From contig JAEINW010000011.1 of NCBI GenBank assembly GCA_016342715.1, positions 1-53,101 on the forward strand: DNA of 53,101 nt. Reading direction: 5' to 3'. Positions 43,849 to 51,188 of this stretch are shown one piece after another. The notes below the pieces were generated by a model, which saw only the letters and a program-made list of their open reading frames with translations, was not told the DNA's origin and made no database searches. The translations under genes and the position numbers were made by a program. Origin of the DNA: Salinivirgaceae bacterium. GTDB taxonomy: Bacteria; Bacteroidota; Bacteroidia; Bacteroidales; SZUA-534. Numbering within the stretch: the stretch's first letter is position 1; each line of letters starts with the position of its first letter.

Positions 43849-44852
43849 TGGATAAATTAATTAATGTATCTCCCTCCCCACACGTAGCAGGAGATTATTC
43901 CGTAAAAAAGATAATGTATGGCGTGGTGCTGGCCTTGTTGCCTGCCCTTGCTGCATCTATCTATTATTTTGGTATGGGGGCCATTGTAGTTACTTTAGTC
44001 GCCATTGCAAGTTGTGTTATTTTTGAATATCTAATTCAGAAATTCATTATAAAAACAAAACCTACCATTTCCGATGGTTCAGCAATATTAACAGGTTTGT
44101 TATTAGCTTTTAACGTACCAAGTAACTTACCTATTTGGATAATTGTTATTGGAGCATTAGTTTCCATAGGAATTGGAAAAATGTCGTTTGGAGGTTTAGG
44201 GCAAAACCCTTTTAATCCTGCATTGGTAGGACGTGTATTTTTATTAATATCGTTTCCCGTGCAAATGACAAGCTGGCCTATTCCAAAAGGATTTAATACG
44301 GGTTATGCCGATGCTGTAACTGGAGCAACGCCTTTAGCTTTAATGAAAGAAGGTTTAGGAAATAATGAAACTGTTTCAAACATAATGAATTCAATACCCG
44401 ATCACATGCAACTGTTTTATGGTTCGATGGGAGGAAGTATGGGTGAAGTTTGCGCATTAGCCTTAGTACTTGGATTTGCATACATGCTTATTCGTAAAAT
44501 AATTACTTGGCATATTCCTGTATTTTTGGTTGGAACGGTATTCGCTTTTACAGGAATTTTACACCTAGTAAATCCTGAGCAATTTGCCGATCCACTTTTT
44601 CATATCTTAACCGGAGGTGTTTTATTAGGAGCAGTTTTTATGGCCACCGACATGGTTACATCACCCATGACACCCAAAGGAATGGCGGTGTTTGCAATTG
44701 GGATTGGTGTTATTACCGTGCTAATAAGAACTTTTGGAGCTTATCCTGAAGGAATTTCATTTGCCATATTAATAATGAATGCATGTGTACCGATAATTAA
44801 TCGATACATGAAACCTAAACGATTTGGAGAGGAGGTTAAAAATGGGAAGTAA
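43848..44852 (+). CDS. rnfD: Rnf complex subunit RnfD
   Basis: RnfD is an integral membrane subunit that carries covalently bound FMN. The 334-aa protein has about ten membrane helices, the family segment FGGLGQNPFNPALVGRVFLL and the flavin-attachment region DAVTGATPLALMK, where the Thr after GA would hold the FMN. TDMVTSPMTPKGM is also characteristic. Its start overlaps the rnfC stop, and its end overlaps rnfG by 11 bp. The Shine-Dalgarno site for rnfG lies inside its last codons. Confidence 0.96.
   Translation: MDKLINVSPSPHVAGDYSVKKIMYGVVLALLPALAASIYYFGMGAIVVTLVAIASCVIFEYLIQKFIIKTKPTISDGSAILTGLLLAFNVPSNLPIWIIVIGALVSIGIGKMSFGGLGQNPFNPALVGRVFLLISFPVQMTSWPIPKGFNTGYADAVTGATPLALMKEGLGNNETVSNIMNSIPDHMQLFYGSMGGSMGEVCALALVLGFAYMLIRKIITWHIPVFLVGTVFAFTGILHLVNPEQFADPLFHILTGGVLLGAVFMATDMVTSPMTPKGMAVFAIGIGVITVLIRTFGAYPEGISFAILIMNACVPIINRYMKPKRFGEEVKNGK
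44829..44835 (+). promoter_or_regulatory. Shine-Dalgarno site that decides the rnfG start
   Basis: GAGGAGG lies 6 nt before the ATG at 44842. The ORF track's 44824 start is a TTG that would include this site in the coding region, so the ATG is the real start. Strong sites of this kind are uncommon in Bacteroidota. Confidence 0.75.
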
Positions 44853-45492
44853 AAAAGAATCAACATTTATAAATATGGTAATTGCGCTGTTCATAGTAAC
44901 AGGAATTGCATCTACCACACTTGGATTTGTTTACGAATTCACTAAAGAACCCATTGCTCTTGCTAAGTTGAATAAAAAACTAGATGCAATTAAAGCAGTT
45001 GTTCCAACTTTCGATAACAATCCTGATTCTGTTAAATTCGAAATTCCAGTTGAAGGTGGCGATCCAGTAATGGCTTATCCTGCCAAATTGGGTGATAAAT
45101 TAGTCGGAACAGCTATTGAATCGTATACAATGAAAGGTTTTAGTGGACTTATTAAAATTATGGTCGGTTTAAAACCAGATGGAACAATTAACAATATTTC
45201 AGTTCTTGAACACAAGGAAACTCCAGGTTTAGGAACGCATATGAAAGATGATTGGTTTTCGGGTCAATTTATTGATAAAAACCCAGCATCCTTTAAAGTT
45301 AAGGTTAAAAAAGATGGGGGCGATGTGGATGCGATAACGGCTGCAACCATTAGTAGTAGAGCTTATTGCGATGCGCTAACCAGAGCTTACAATGCATTTA
45401 TGAATCAACCCAAAAAAGAAGAAATGCTTTTAGATACAACACCGGCAACTGATAGTACCATAGTTGCTTCAACAGAAGGAGGTGTAAAATGA
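44842..45492 (+). CDS. rnfG: Rnf complex subunit RnfG
   Basis: RnfG is an anchored periplasmic FMN-binding subunit. The protein (216 aa from the ATG) has one N-terminal membrane helix (MVIALFIVTGIASTTLGFVY). The FMN-binding domain carries GFSGLIKIMVGLKPDG and the flavinylation motif DAITAATISSRA, whose Thr takes FMN through a phosphoester bond in homologues. The C-terminal tail (KEEMLLDTTPATDSTIVAST) looks disordered. The start was moved from a TTG at 44824 to ATG 44842 because of the preceding GAGGAGG. Its TGA overlaps rnfE by ATGA. Confidence 0.95.
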   Translation: MGSKKESTFINMVIALFIVTGIASTTLGFVYEFTKEPIALAKLNKKLDAIKAVVPTFDNNPDSVKFEIPVEGGDPVMAYPAKLGDKLVGTAIESYTMKGFSGLIKIMVGLKPDGTINNISVLEHKETPGLGTHMKDDWFSGQFIDKNPASFKVKVKKDGGDVDAITAATISSRAYCDALTRAYNAFMNQPKKEEMLLDTTPATDSTIVASTEGGVK

Positions 45493-46073
45493 GTCAATTA
45501 AAGAATTTTACCAAAGGTTTATTAAAAGAAAACCCTGTATTTGTTTTGCTGTTGGGTATGTGTCCAACGCTGGGTGTGACAACAACAGCAGTTAATGGAT
45601 TAGGAATGGGACTTGCAACTACCTTTGTATTGGTAATGTCGAACATGGTGGTTTCCATTGTAAAAAACGGAATTCCTGACAAAGTTAGAATACCCGCATT
45701 TATTGTAATTATTGCATCCTTTGTAACGGTAGTAGAATTAACCATGCAAGCATACCTACCATCCTTATTTGATAGTTTAGGACTTTTTATTCCACTTATT
45801 GTTGTAAACTGTGTGGTATTAGGGCGTGCTGAGGCTTTTGCATCAAAAAATAAAATTGGTGCATCTATTATGGATGGTTTAGGAATGGGAATTGGATTCA
45901 CATTGGCACTTACAGTTTTGGGTGCAGTTAGAGAATTATTGGGAGCAGGTGAAATATTTGGCTTGTCAATATTTGATGGTAGCTATGGAATGTTAGTTTT
46001 TATTTTACCTCCAGGAGCATTTATTGTTCTGGGTTACCTTATTTTAATTGTTAACAGATTAAATAAAGCATAG
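45489..46073 (+). CDS. rnfE: Rnf complex subunit RnfE
   Basis: RnfE is one of the two related six-helix membrane subunits that form the central electron and ion path. The 194-aa protein has the family pattern (FVLLLGMCPTLGVTTTAVNG, then PLIVVNCVVLGRAEAFASKN), including the Cys in each half-repeat that ligates the shared iron-sulfur centre with RnfA in studied Rnf/Nqr structures. It overlaps rnfG by 4 bases and precedes rnfA by 11 bp, with AGGAG before rnfA. Confidence 0.95.
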   Translation: MSQLKNFTKGLLKENPVFVLLLGMCPTLGVTTTAVNGLGMGLATTFVLVMSNMVVSIVKNGIPDKVRIPAFIVIIASFVTVVELTMQAYLPSLFDSLGLFIPLIVVNCVVLGRAEAFASKNKIGASIMDGLGMGIGFTLALTVLGAVRELLGAGEIFGLSIFDGSYGMLVFILPPGAFIVLGYLILIVNRLNKA

Positions 46074-46084
46074 GAGAAACAATC

Positions 46085-46675
46085 ATGACGTATTTTATAA
46101 TAATTATAACAGCCATATTTGTTAATAATATTGTACTTAACCAATTTTTAGGTATTTGTCCATTTTTGGGAGTATCAAAAAAAATATCAACTGCAGCAGG
46201 TATGTCGGGAGCTGTTATGTTTGTAATGGTTATTGCAACTATTGTTACTTACTTAATTCAAACTTCAGTATTGGCTAAAGATGCTATTATTGAAGGTGTT
46301 GATTTAAGTTTTATGCAAACCATTACTTTTATTTTAGTAATTGCATCGTTAGTACAATTGGTTGAGATTATCCTTAAAAAAGTAAGCCCGGCTCTTTATC
46401 AGGCCTTGGGAGTATTTTTACCTTTAATAACTACAAACTGTGCCATCTTGGGAGTTGCCATTATGACCATACAAAAAGATTTTAGCCTTATGGAAGGTGT
46501 GGTTTTTGCTATAGCTTCATCTATTGGTTTTGGCTTAGCCTTGGTTCTTTTTGCTGGCTTACGTGAGCATATGGATTTAATGCATATTCCGAAAGGAATG
46601 AAAGGTATTCCAATTGCACTTGTAGTAGCTGGTATTTTAGCTATGGCTTTTATGGGCTTTAGTGGATTGGTGTAA
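46085..46675 (+). CDS. rnfA: Rnf complex subunit RnfA
   Basis: RnfA is the six-helix partner of RnfE. The 196-aa protein shows NNIVLNQFLGICPFLGVS and LPLITTNCAILGVAIM, the two Cys-bearing half-helices. GFGLALVLFAGLREHM lies in the fourth segment. Rnf couples ferredoxin:NAD+ electron transfer to Na+ or H+ pumping; which ion is used cannot be read here. It is the last gene of the operon, preceded by an AGGAG site and followed by a hairpin terminator. Confidence 0.96.
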   Translation: MTYFIIIITAIFVNNIVLNQFLGICPFLGVSKKISTAAGMSGAVMFVMVIATIVTYLIQTSVLAKDAIIEGVDLSFMQTITFILVIASLVQLVEIILKKVSPALYQALGVFLPLITTNCAILGVAIMTIQKDFSLMEGVVFAIASSIGFGLALVLFAGLREHMDLMHIPKGMKGIPIALVVAGILAMAFMGFSGLV

Positions 46676-46699
46676 AAAAAACTTGCAATTATAATTTTA

Positions 46700-46727
46700 G
46701 AGAGAGCATTTTTTTGCTCTCTTTTTT
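46700..46727 (+). terminator. Terminator of the Rnf operon
   Basis: AGAGAGCA (46701-46708) pairs with TGCTCTCT (46715-46722) around a T-rich loop, followed by a run of T. It lies 25 bp after the rnfA stop. Confidence 0.85.
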
Positions 46728-46960
46728 ATTGACTTGATAGTATCTAATCGTTACGCTTAATTTGGGGGAGATGTTCAGTCACTGTCGAACAGAGGGGTAA
46801 ATAAATATTTGCCTGCCTTCTGCTAGGTAGGTATCTTGCCGTCTTGTTTCGAGGATAGTCAACTTTAAATATTTCCTTATTAAAATTGCAATTTTGATAT
46901 TTTGACCCTTGCGGTGGGGTCGAATTTAACTAATAAAAATTGGTTGCAATTAATATAAAA
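46728..46960. other. Intergenic region between convergent rnfA and the beta-barrel gene
   Basis: No gene is seen. TGCCTGCCTTCTGCTAGGTA (about 46811-46830) is an imperfect hairpin of the CCTGCC/GGCAGG type also found near 34149. Nothing else stands out. Confidence 0.6.
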
Positions 46961-47003
46961 AAATAAAGGGAGAGGCTTTTAAAGCCTCTCCCTTTATTTT
47001 TTT
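46961..47003. terminator. Strong palindromic terminator of the beta-barrel gene
   Basis: AAATAAAGGGAGAGGCTTT (46961-46979) and AAAGCCTCTCCCTTTATTT (46981-46999) are fully complementary, followed by T-runs. It closes the minus-strand gene ending at 47014 and could serve the other direction too. Confidence 0.9.
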
Positions 47004-47013
47004 TATAGTAGCA

Positions 47014-47697
47014 TTAGTTTCCTAATCCAATACCCACAGTAAGAGCAAAATTATTGTTATAAACAGCAGGTTTATTTTCAACATTGTTGAAATTTGTGAC
47101 TCCATAACGGTAAGTAAAATCAACTCTTAATATAAGCATTGATATTTCCATATTATAACCTACCCCAGCCATAAAGCCAACATCCATGCTTTTAAATCTG
47201 TCTGAAATATCTTCTGATGTAAGTATTTCTTCATCTTCAAATATTCTGTTTCTCAAATAATTTGCTTTAAGCAAAAAGTCAAAGCTTGGCCCGGCAAAAA
47301 CTCTTGAATCAAATCCAGCAACTTCAGTAATATACTGTGCCAATATAGGAACCTCAATTACAGAAAGATCTAAATTTTGTGATTCAAAATTGAAAGGTTT
47401 ACCTGTCTGGTCAACAAATAACGTAGATTTTTCATCATAATAGGTGGTGTAATCGCTGTCACGGCCACCTTTTTTAACAAACATTGGTTCAATGGAAACT
47501 CCTAGAATATCAAGCACATCATATTGAAAGAAACCTCCAATACCAAATCCTGGACGGTACGAGCTAAAGCTTTCATCCTGAACATATACGGAAGAGTGAG
47601 TGTAAGCACCTTTTACCCCATATTTCATCGATTGAGCATTAGCTGTAAATGCAAATAAAATGCAAATAATTACAGTTAAGTTAGTTGCTTTTTTCAT
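47014..47697 (-). CDS. Outer-membrane beta-barrel protein (PorT-like OMP family)
   Basis: The 227-aa protein has a signal peptide (MKKATNLTVIICILFAFTANAQS) and alternating beta-strand sequence with Gly and aromatic residues. It begins KYGVKGAYTHSSVY and ends NFALTVGIGLGN. FGIGGFFQYDVLDILGVSIEPMF and AGPSFDFLLKANYL are typical of the small OMP beta-barrel family that also includes PorT. PorT itself is a T9SS component, but this protein cannot be assigned to it from sequence alone. The track start (47760) adds a hydrophobic non-signal stretch; ATG 47697 is chosen. Confidence 0.85.
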   Translation of the reverse strand: MKKATNLTVIICILFAFTANAQSMKYGVKGAYTHSSVYVQDESFSSYRPGFGIGGFFQYDVLDILGVSIEPMFVKKGGRDSDYTTYYDEKSTLFVDQTGKPFNFESQNLDLSVIEVPILAQYITEVAGFDSRVFAGPSFDFLLKANYLRNRIFEDEEILTSEDISDRFKSMDVGFMAGVGYNMEISMLILRVDFTYRYGVTNFNNVENKPAVYNNNFALTVGIGLGN

Positions 47698-47997
47698 TTT
47701 GGGTATAATTAAAATTAAGTCGAAATTCAAACAGTAAAATAAAAGCAAAATTGAATACAAAGCAATTTTTTTTTTGTTTCAATTATTTTCTACTGTTTTT
47801 AAGATATTTTTATCTTAATTTAAAAATGGCTACATATCGCTGTTATTCAGATCCTTGAAACTGCACAAAGCAAGGGTATGTGTGCATAAATTATTTATTG
47901 CGAAAAATTAAATTGGATTTATACTTGACTTGAATAGTCAAATTATAATAAATTAGCTTCTTAATTATTTATTAATTAACCCAAAATTATAAATATT
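47698..47997. other. Divergent intergenic region with promoter
   Basis: These 300 bp separate the divergent beta-barrel and repeat-lipoprotein genes. A promoter candidate for the latter lies at 47897-47927. The rest is AT-rich with no gene or repeat seen. Confidence 0.6.
47897..47927 (+). promoter_or_regulatory. Candidate promoter of the repeat-lipoprotein operon
   Basis: ATTG (47897-47900), exactly 19 nt, then TATACTTG (47920-47927), matching TAnnTTTG at 7 of 8 positions. The expected leader is about 65 nt. Confidence 0.5.
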
Positions 47998-50900
47998 ATG
48001 AAGAAGATTATCTTTCCTGGGGTCTTTCTAGCCCTACTGCTTATTTTCTCATGTTCGAAAGATGAATTTACTGAGGAAGATGCAACAAAAGCCCAAAAAG
48101 ATGTCATACATTACCAGGATTCAATTGATCAGGTACGTGATTCGCTAAGAATGATTGGAGGAATTATACAATATAGCGTAAGCGTTATTCCGATAGATGC
48201 TAATACTGGTTTTGTTGGTGGTAATTATAAATCGGCCAACGATATTGAAATGTTAGACAGTGCTAAAGTCTCCGTAGCTCAACATGGTATTGTAAAATCT
48301 GTTTATACAGACGAGACTGGCATAGCTGTTTTTCACGATTTGCGTGTGGGAACTGTAAATGTGAGTGTTCAGGTTGATGGTTATACAAACGTGAATTTTA
48401 TTGCAGAAATTAACCATGATCCTGTAATAGTTTATGATGATACTATTTATTACGAGTTGTTTCATGCTGCCACTATGGTTCCAGTATTTTCATTAGAAGA
48501 AGGAACTTCAACCATTTCTGGTAGGGTTACTCTGGAAACAGACTTAACCAATACTAGCCAAGAGTTGCCAGATGAGCCAGTAAATGTAATTGCATCGTTA
48601 GATATTGATGACCACGATTTTAGGGAAAACTATTTTAGTAGTCTTTGGAATGCTAGTTTAAGCGATTTACATGGAGTAATTACACAAGCTGCATATGCGG
48701 GCTTAACAGTTTCTGAACCTACTGATGCCACAGGATTTTACGAGCTCGAAGTTCCATCGTCTGCCGATGGCCTTCCGTTCATTTTAGAAATTGATGATTA
48801 TGTAACTGACCAAACGCTGTTAATGGATACCATGTATGGTATTTATTTTGAAGGAACTTATGATGTAAGAACAATTTTTTCAACAAATACTGAATTTTCG
48901 GAAATTTCACACATACCTACTGCACCAGCAGCTTATGTTAATTTTAGTCCTCCAACGGGTGTTGTAACTCAGCAACCTGTAGAGAAAGCATCGGCCACTG
49001 CAGTTGTGGGTGAATCTGGTATTTCGTCAATTATAATAAACGACCAGGGTAATGGTTATACTCAGGCTCCGTACTTAGAAATTACTACTGATGGCAATGG
49101 TACAGGAGCTGAAGCTGTTGCTTACTTAACTGAAGGAAAAGTAACATCTATTGAAATTACCAACCCCGGTAAGGGATATCATATGGATGATGATATTGAA
49201 GTAATAGCTCATGAAAAACTAGGCGATAACGCCTCTGCTGAAGCAGTTGTAACTTATTCAGTTACAGGATTTACCAATACTTCAGGTGATGGATACCAGT
49301 CGGTACCTGAAGTTGTGGTACAATCAAATTCAGGATCGGGTGCAACGGGCAAAGCAATTATGTCAGGTTATGTAACTAAGTTTACAGTAACAAATATGGG
49401 ATCGGGTTACACTTGTTATCCTGATGTTGTTGTTGCAGGAAGTAGTAATCCTAATACTGGTGCAAGCACTGGAGCCGTAGCCGATGTAAACATGACACAA
49501 TATAACCCCATTCATTCCATTGTAATGGATGATGACTACCTTAGTGATCCAGATAATTTCTTCGAAAGTGCTCCTGTAGTTGTTATTGGAACTAACGGTA
49601 CAGGTAGTGGTGCTACAGCCATTGTTCAATTAGGTACCAAAGGACAAGTTGAACGTATTGAATTAAGCAATGCAGGTTTCGCTTATACCGAGGCTCCAAC
49701 AATAAATATTGCTGGAGATGGTCAAGGTGCAGCAGCCTGGGCTGATTTAAATGCAGATGGAAGTATAAATATTTATTTAGAAGCTGGTGGTTTTGGCTAC
49801 ACAACTGCAACAATATCCATTTCAGCCCCACCTGTTGGTGGAGTTCAGGCTATTGCAGATGCAGTGTTATCTTATCTAATAAGTAGTATTGTTATAACAA
49901 ACCCTGGATCGGGATATGATATTGTTGTGAATAGTTCTACAAATGCTGTTTCGAACGAGCCAGAATTATATTTCGCAGGACAACTTATTGATGAAGATGA
50001 TTATGTGGCTAGTCCTAGTATGAAAGTTGAATCCATTGATGTAGATGATTCAGGCGATTATTACGAAAATGCACCTTCAGTTACTATAGTTCCTAGTTGT
50101 GGATATGGCTCTGGAGCAACAGCTACTGCTGAAATATTATCGTATGTTGATAAAGTTGAAGTGCTTACTCCTGGTTCAGGATACAACTATAATGCAGATA
50201 TTACGGTAACCATAATAACACCACCAGAAGGTTGTTTAGAACAAGCTACGGTTAGTAGTGTAACTCTTGGTGATGGAGTGTTATCTTCAATTATTTTGGT
50301 AGATGGTGGTGAAAATTATATGGCACCTCCACATGTAACATTATATGTGTCAAACAGTGCCTACGATAATGATTTTGGTGAAATAGATGCTGAAATTGAA
50401 GCTGTTTTTTCTAATGGAGAAATCATAAGTTTTAATATATTAAATGGAGGTGAAGGATATGGATATTGGAATGGTTATGATATTAATATTTCAACATCGA
50501 TAAATCAGGTTGACTTAGGTGCTGTACCATACCCAGAATCAGGTAAAATTTCATTTGTTACTATTGACAATCCTGGAGCTGGTTATGCTACTGAACCAAT
50601 GGTTCGATTTATTAGGTATAACGTTAATGGAGATGAAATTTCAGATGCAGGTTTCACTGCTGCTGAAGCAGTTGTGGAATTGGTTGATGGAAGAGTAGTT
50701 GCTATTGATGTAACTAATCCGGGTACGGGGTATTATAGTCCCCCCGTTGTTGATATATATGTACCCGATTATTTAGAACAAGCTTTAGGAAAATGTATAT
50801 TAAGCGAGGATGGATCAGGCTACATTACAGGTGTACAATTAGTAGATACGGATGGCAATAATGTAGTAGTAAGTGGTATGGGATATTCTGAAGCACCTAG

Positions 50901-51156
50901 CGTTACATTTACGGCTTCCGTTCCAGGTTTTGGTACTGGTGCCACAGGTACAGCTGTTATTAAAGATGGAGCTGTAGTTAATGTAATTATGACCAATAAT
51001 GGCTTAGGTTACCTTGGTAGAAACTACCCAACAGTTAAGCAAGAGGTTCAGTTCTTACCAGATTATGATGACTCAGCACCATTTATGGTTTATGCTGGTA
51101 AATCATATATACGAGATATTTATTTAGGTACAGGAAAACGTACTATTGAAGATTAA
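47998..51156 (+). CDS. Large lipoprotein of tandem GxGY-type beta repeats
   Basis: The 1052-aa protein begins with a lipoprotein signal (lipobox IFSC) and a short charged linker. A carboxypeptidase-regulatory-like domain follows (about 60-150; DSAKVSVAQHG, then VNVSVQVDGYTNVNF), then a second beta region to about 320. From there to about 1020 it consists of some fifteen diverged repeats of 40-55 residues: a GxGYxxxPxVxI strand, a Gly/Ala-rich stretch (GTGAEAVAYL, GSGATATAEIL) and an xVxxIxVxNxG return. Examples are NPGKGYHMDDDIEV, NPGAGYATEPMVRF and NPGTGYYSPPVVDI. This layout suggests a beta-solenoid. The function is unknown; it is probably surface exposed. It precedes the choice-of-anchor J gene by 32 bp. 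Confidence 0.85.
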   Translation: MKKIIFPGVFLALLLIFSCSKDEFTEEDATKAQKDVIHYQDSIDQVRDSLRMIGGIIQYSVSVIPIDANTGFVGGNYKSANDIEMLDSAKVSVAQHGIVKSVYTDETGIAVFHDLRVGTVNVSVQVDGYTNVNFIAEINHDPVIVYDDTIYYELFHAATMVPVFSLEEGTSTISGRVTLETDLTNTSQELPDEPVNVIASLDIDDHDFRENYFSSLWNASLSDLHGVITQAAYAGLTVSEPTDATGFYELEVPSSADGLPFILEIDDYVTDQTLLMDTMYGIYFEGTYDVRTIFSTNTEFSEISHIPTAPAAYVNFSPPTGVVTQQPVEKASATAVVGESGISSIIINDQGNGYTQAPYLEITTDGNGTGAEAVAYLTEGKVTSIEITNPGKGYHMDDDIEVIAHEKLGDNASAEAVVTYSVTGFTNTSGDGYQSVPEVVVQSNSGSGATGKAIMSGYVTKFTVTNMGSGYTCYPDVVVAGSSNPNTGASTGAVADVNMTQYNPIHSIVMDDDYLSDPDNFFESAPVVVIGTNGTGSGATAIVQLGTKGQVERIELSNAGFAYTEAPTINIAGDGQGAAAWADLNADGSINIYLEAGGFGYTTATISISAPPVGGVQAIADAVLSYLISSIVITNPGSGYDIVVNSSTNAVSNEPELYFAGQLIDEDDYVASPSMKVESIDVDDSGDYYENAPSVTIVPSCGYGSGATATAEILSYVDKVEVLTPGSGYNYNADITVTIITPPEGCLEQATVSSVTLGDGVLSSIILVDGGENYMAPPHVTLYVSNSAYDNDFGEIDAEIEAVFSNGEIISFNILNGGEGYGYWNGYDINISTSINQVDLGAVPYPESGKISFVTIDNPGAGYATEPMVRFIRYNVNGDEISDAGFTAAEAVVELVDGRVVAIDVTNPGTGYYSPPVVDIYVPDYLEQALGKCILSEDGSGYITGVQLVDTDGNNVVVSGMGYSEAPSVTFTASVPGFGTGATGTAVIKDGAVVNVIMTNNGLGYLGRNYPTVKQEVQFLPDYDDSAPFMVYAGKSYIRDIYLGTGKRTIED

Positions 51157-51188
51157 TTAACTCTTGAATAAATTTTAAAATTGAGACA

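Noticed and set aside
48960-51100. GxGY repeats as a slipping DNA microsatellite
   Set aside because: The periodicity is in the protein. The nucleotide copies are too diverged to be recent slippage products.
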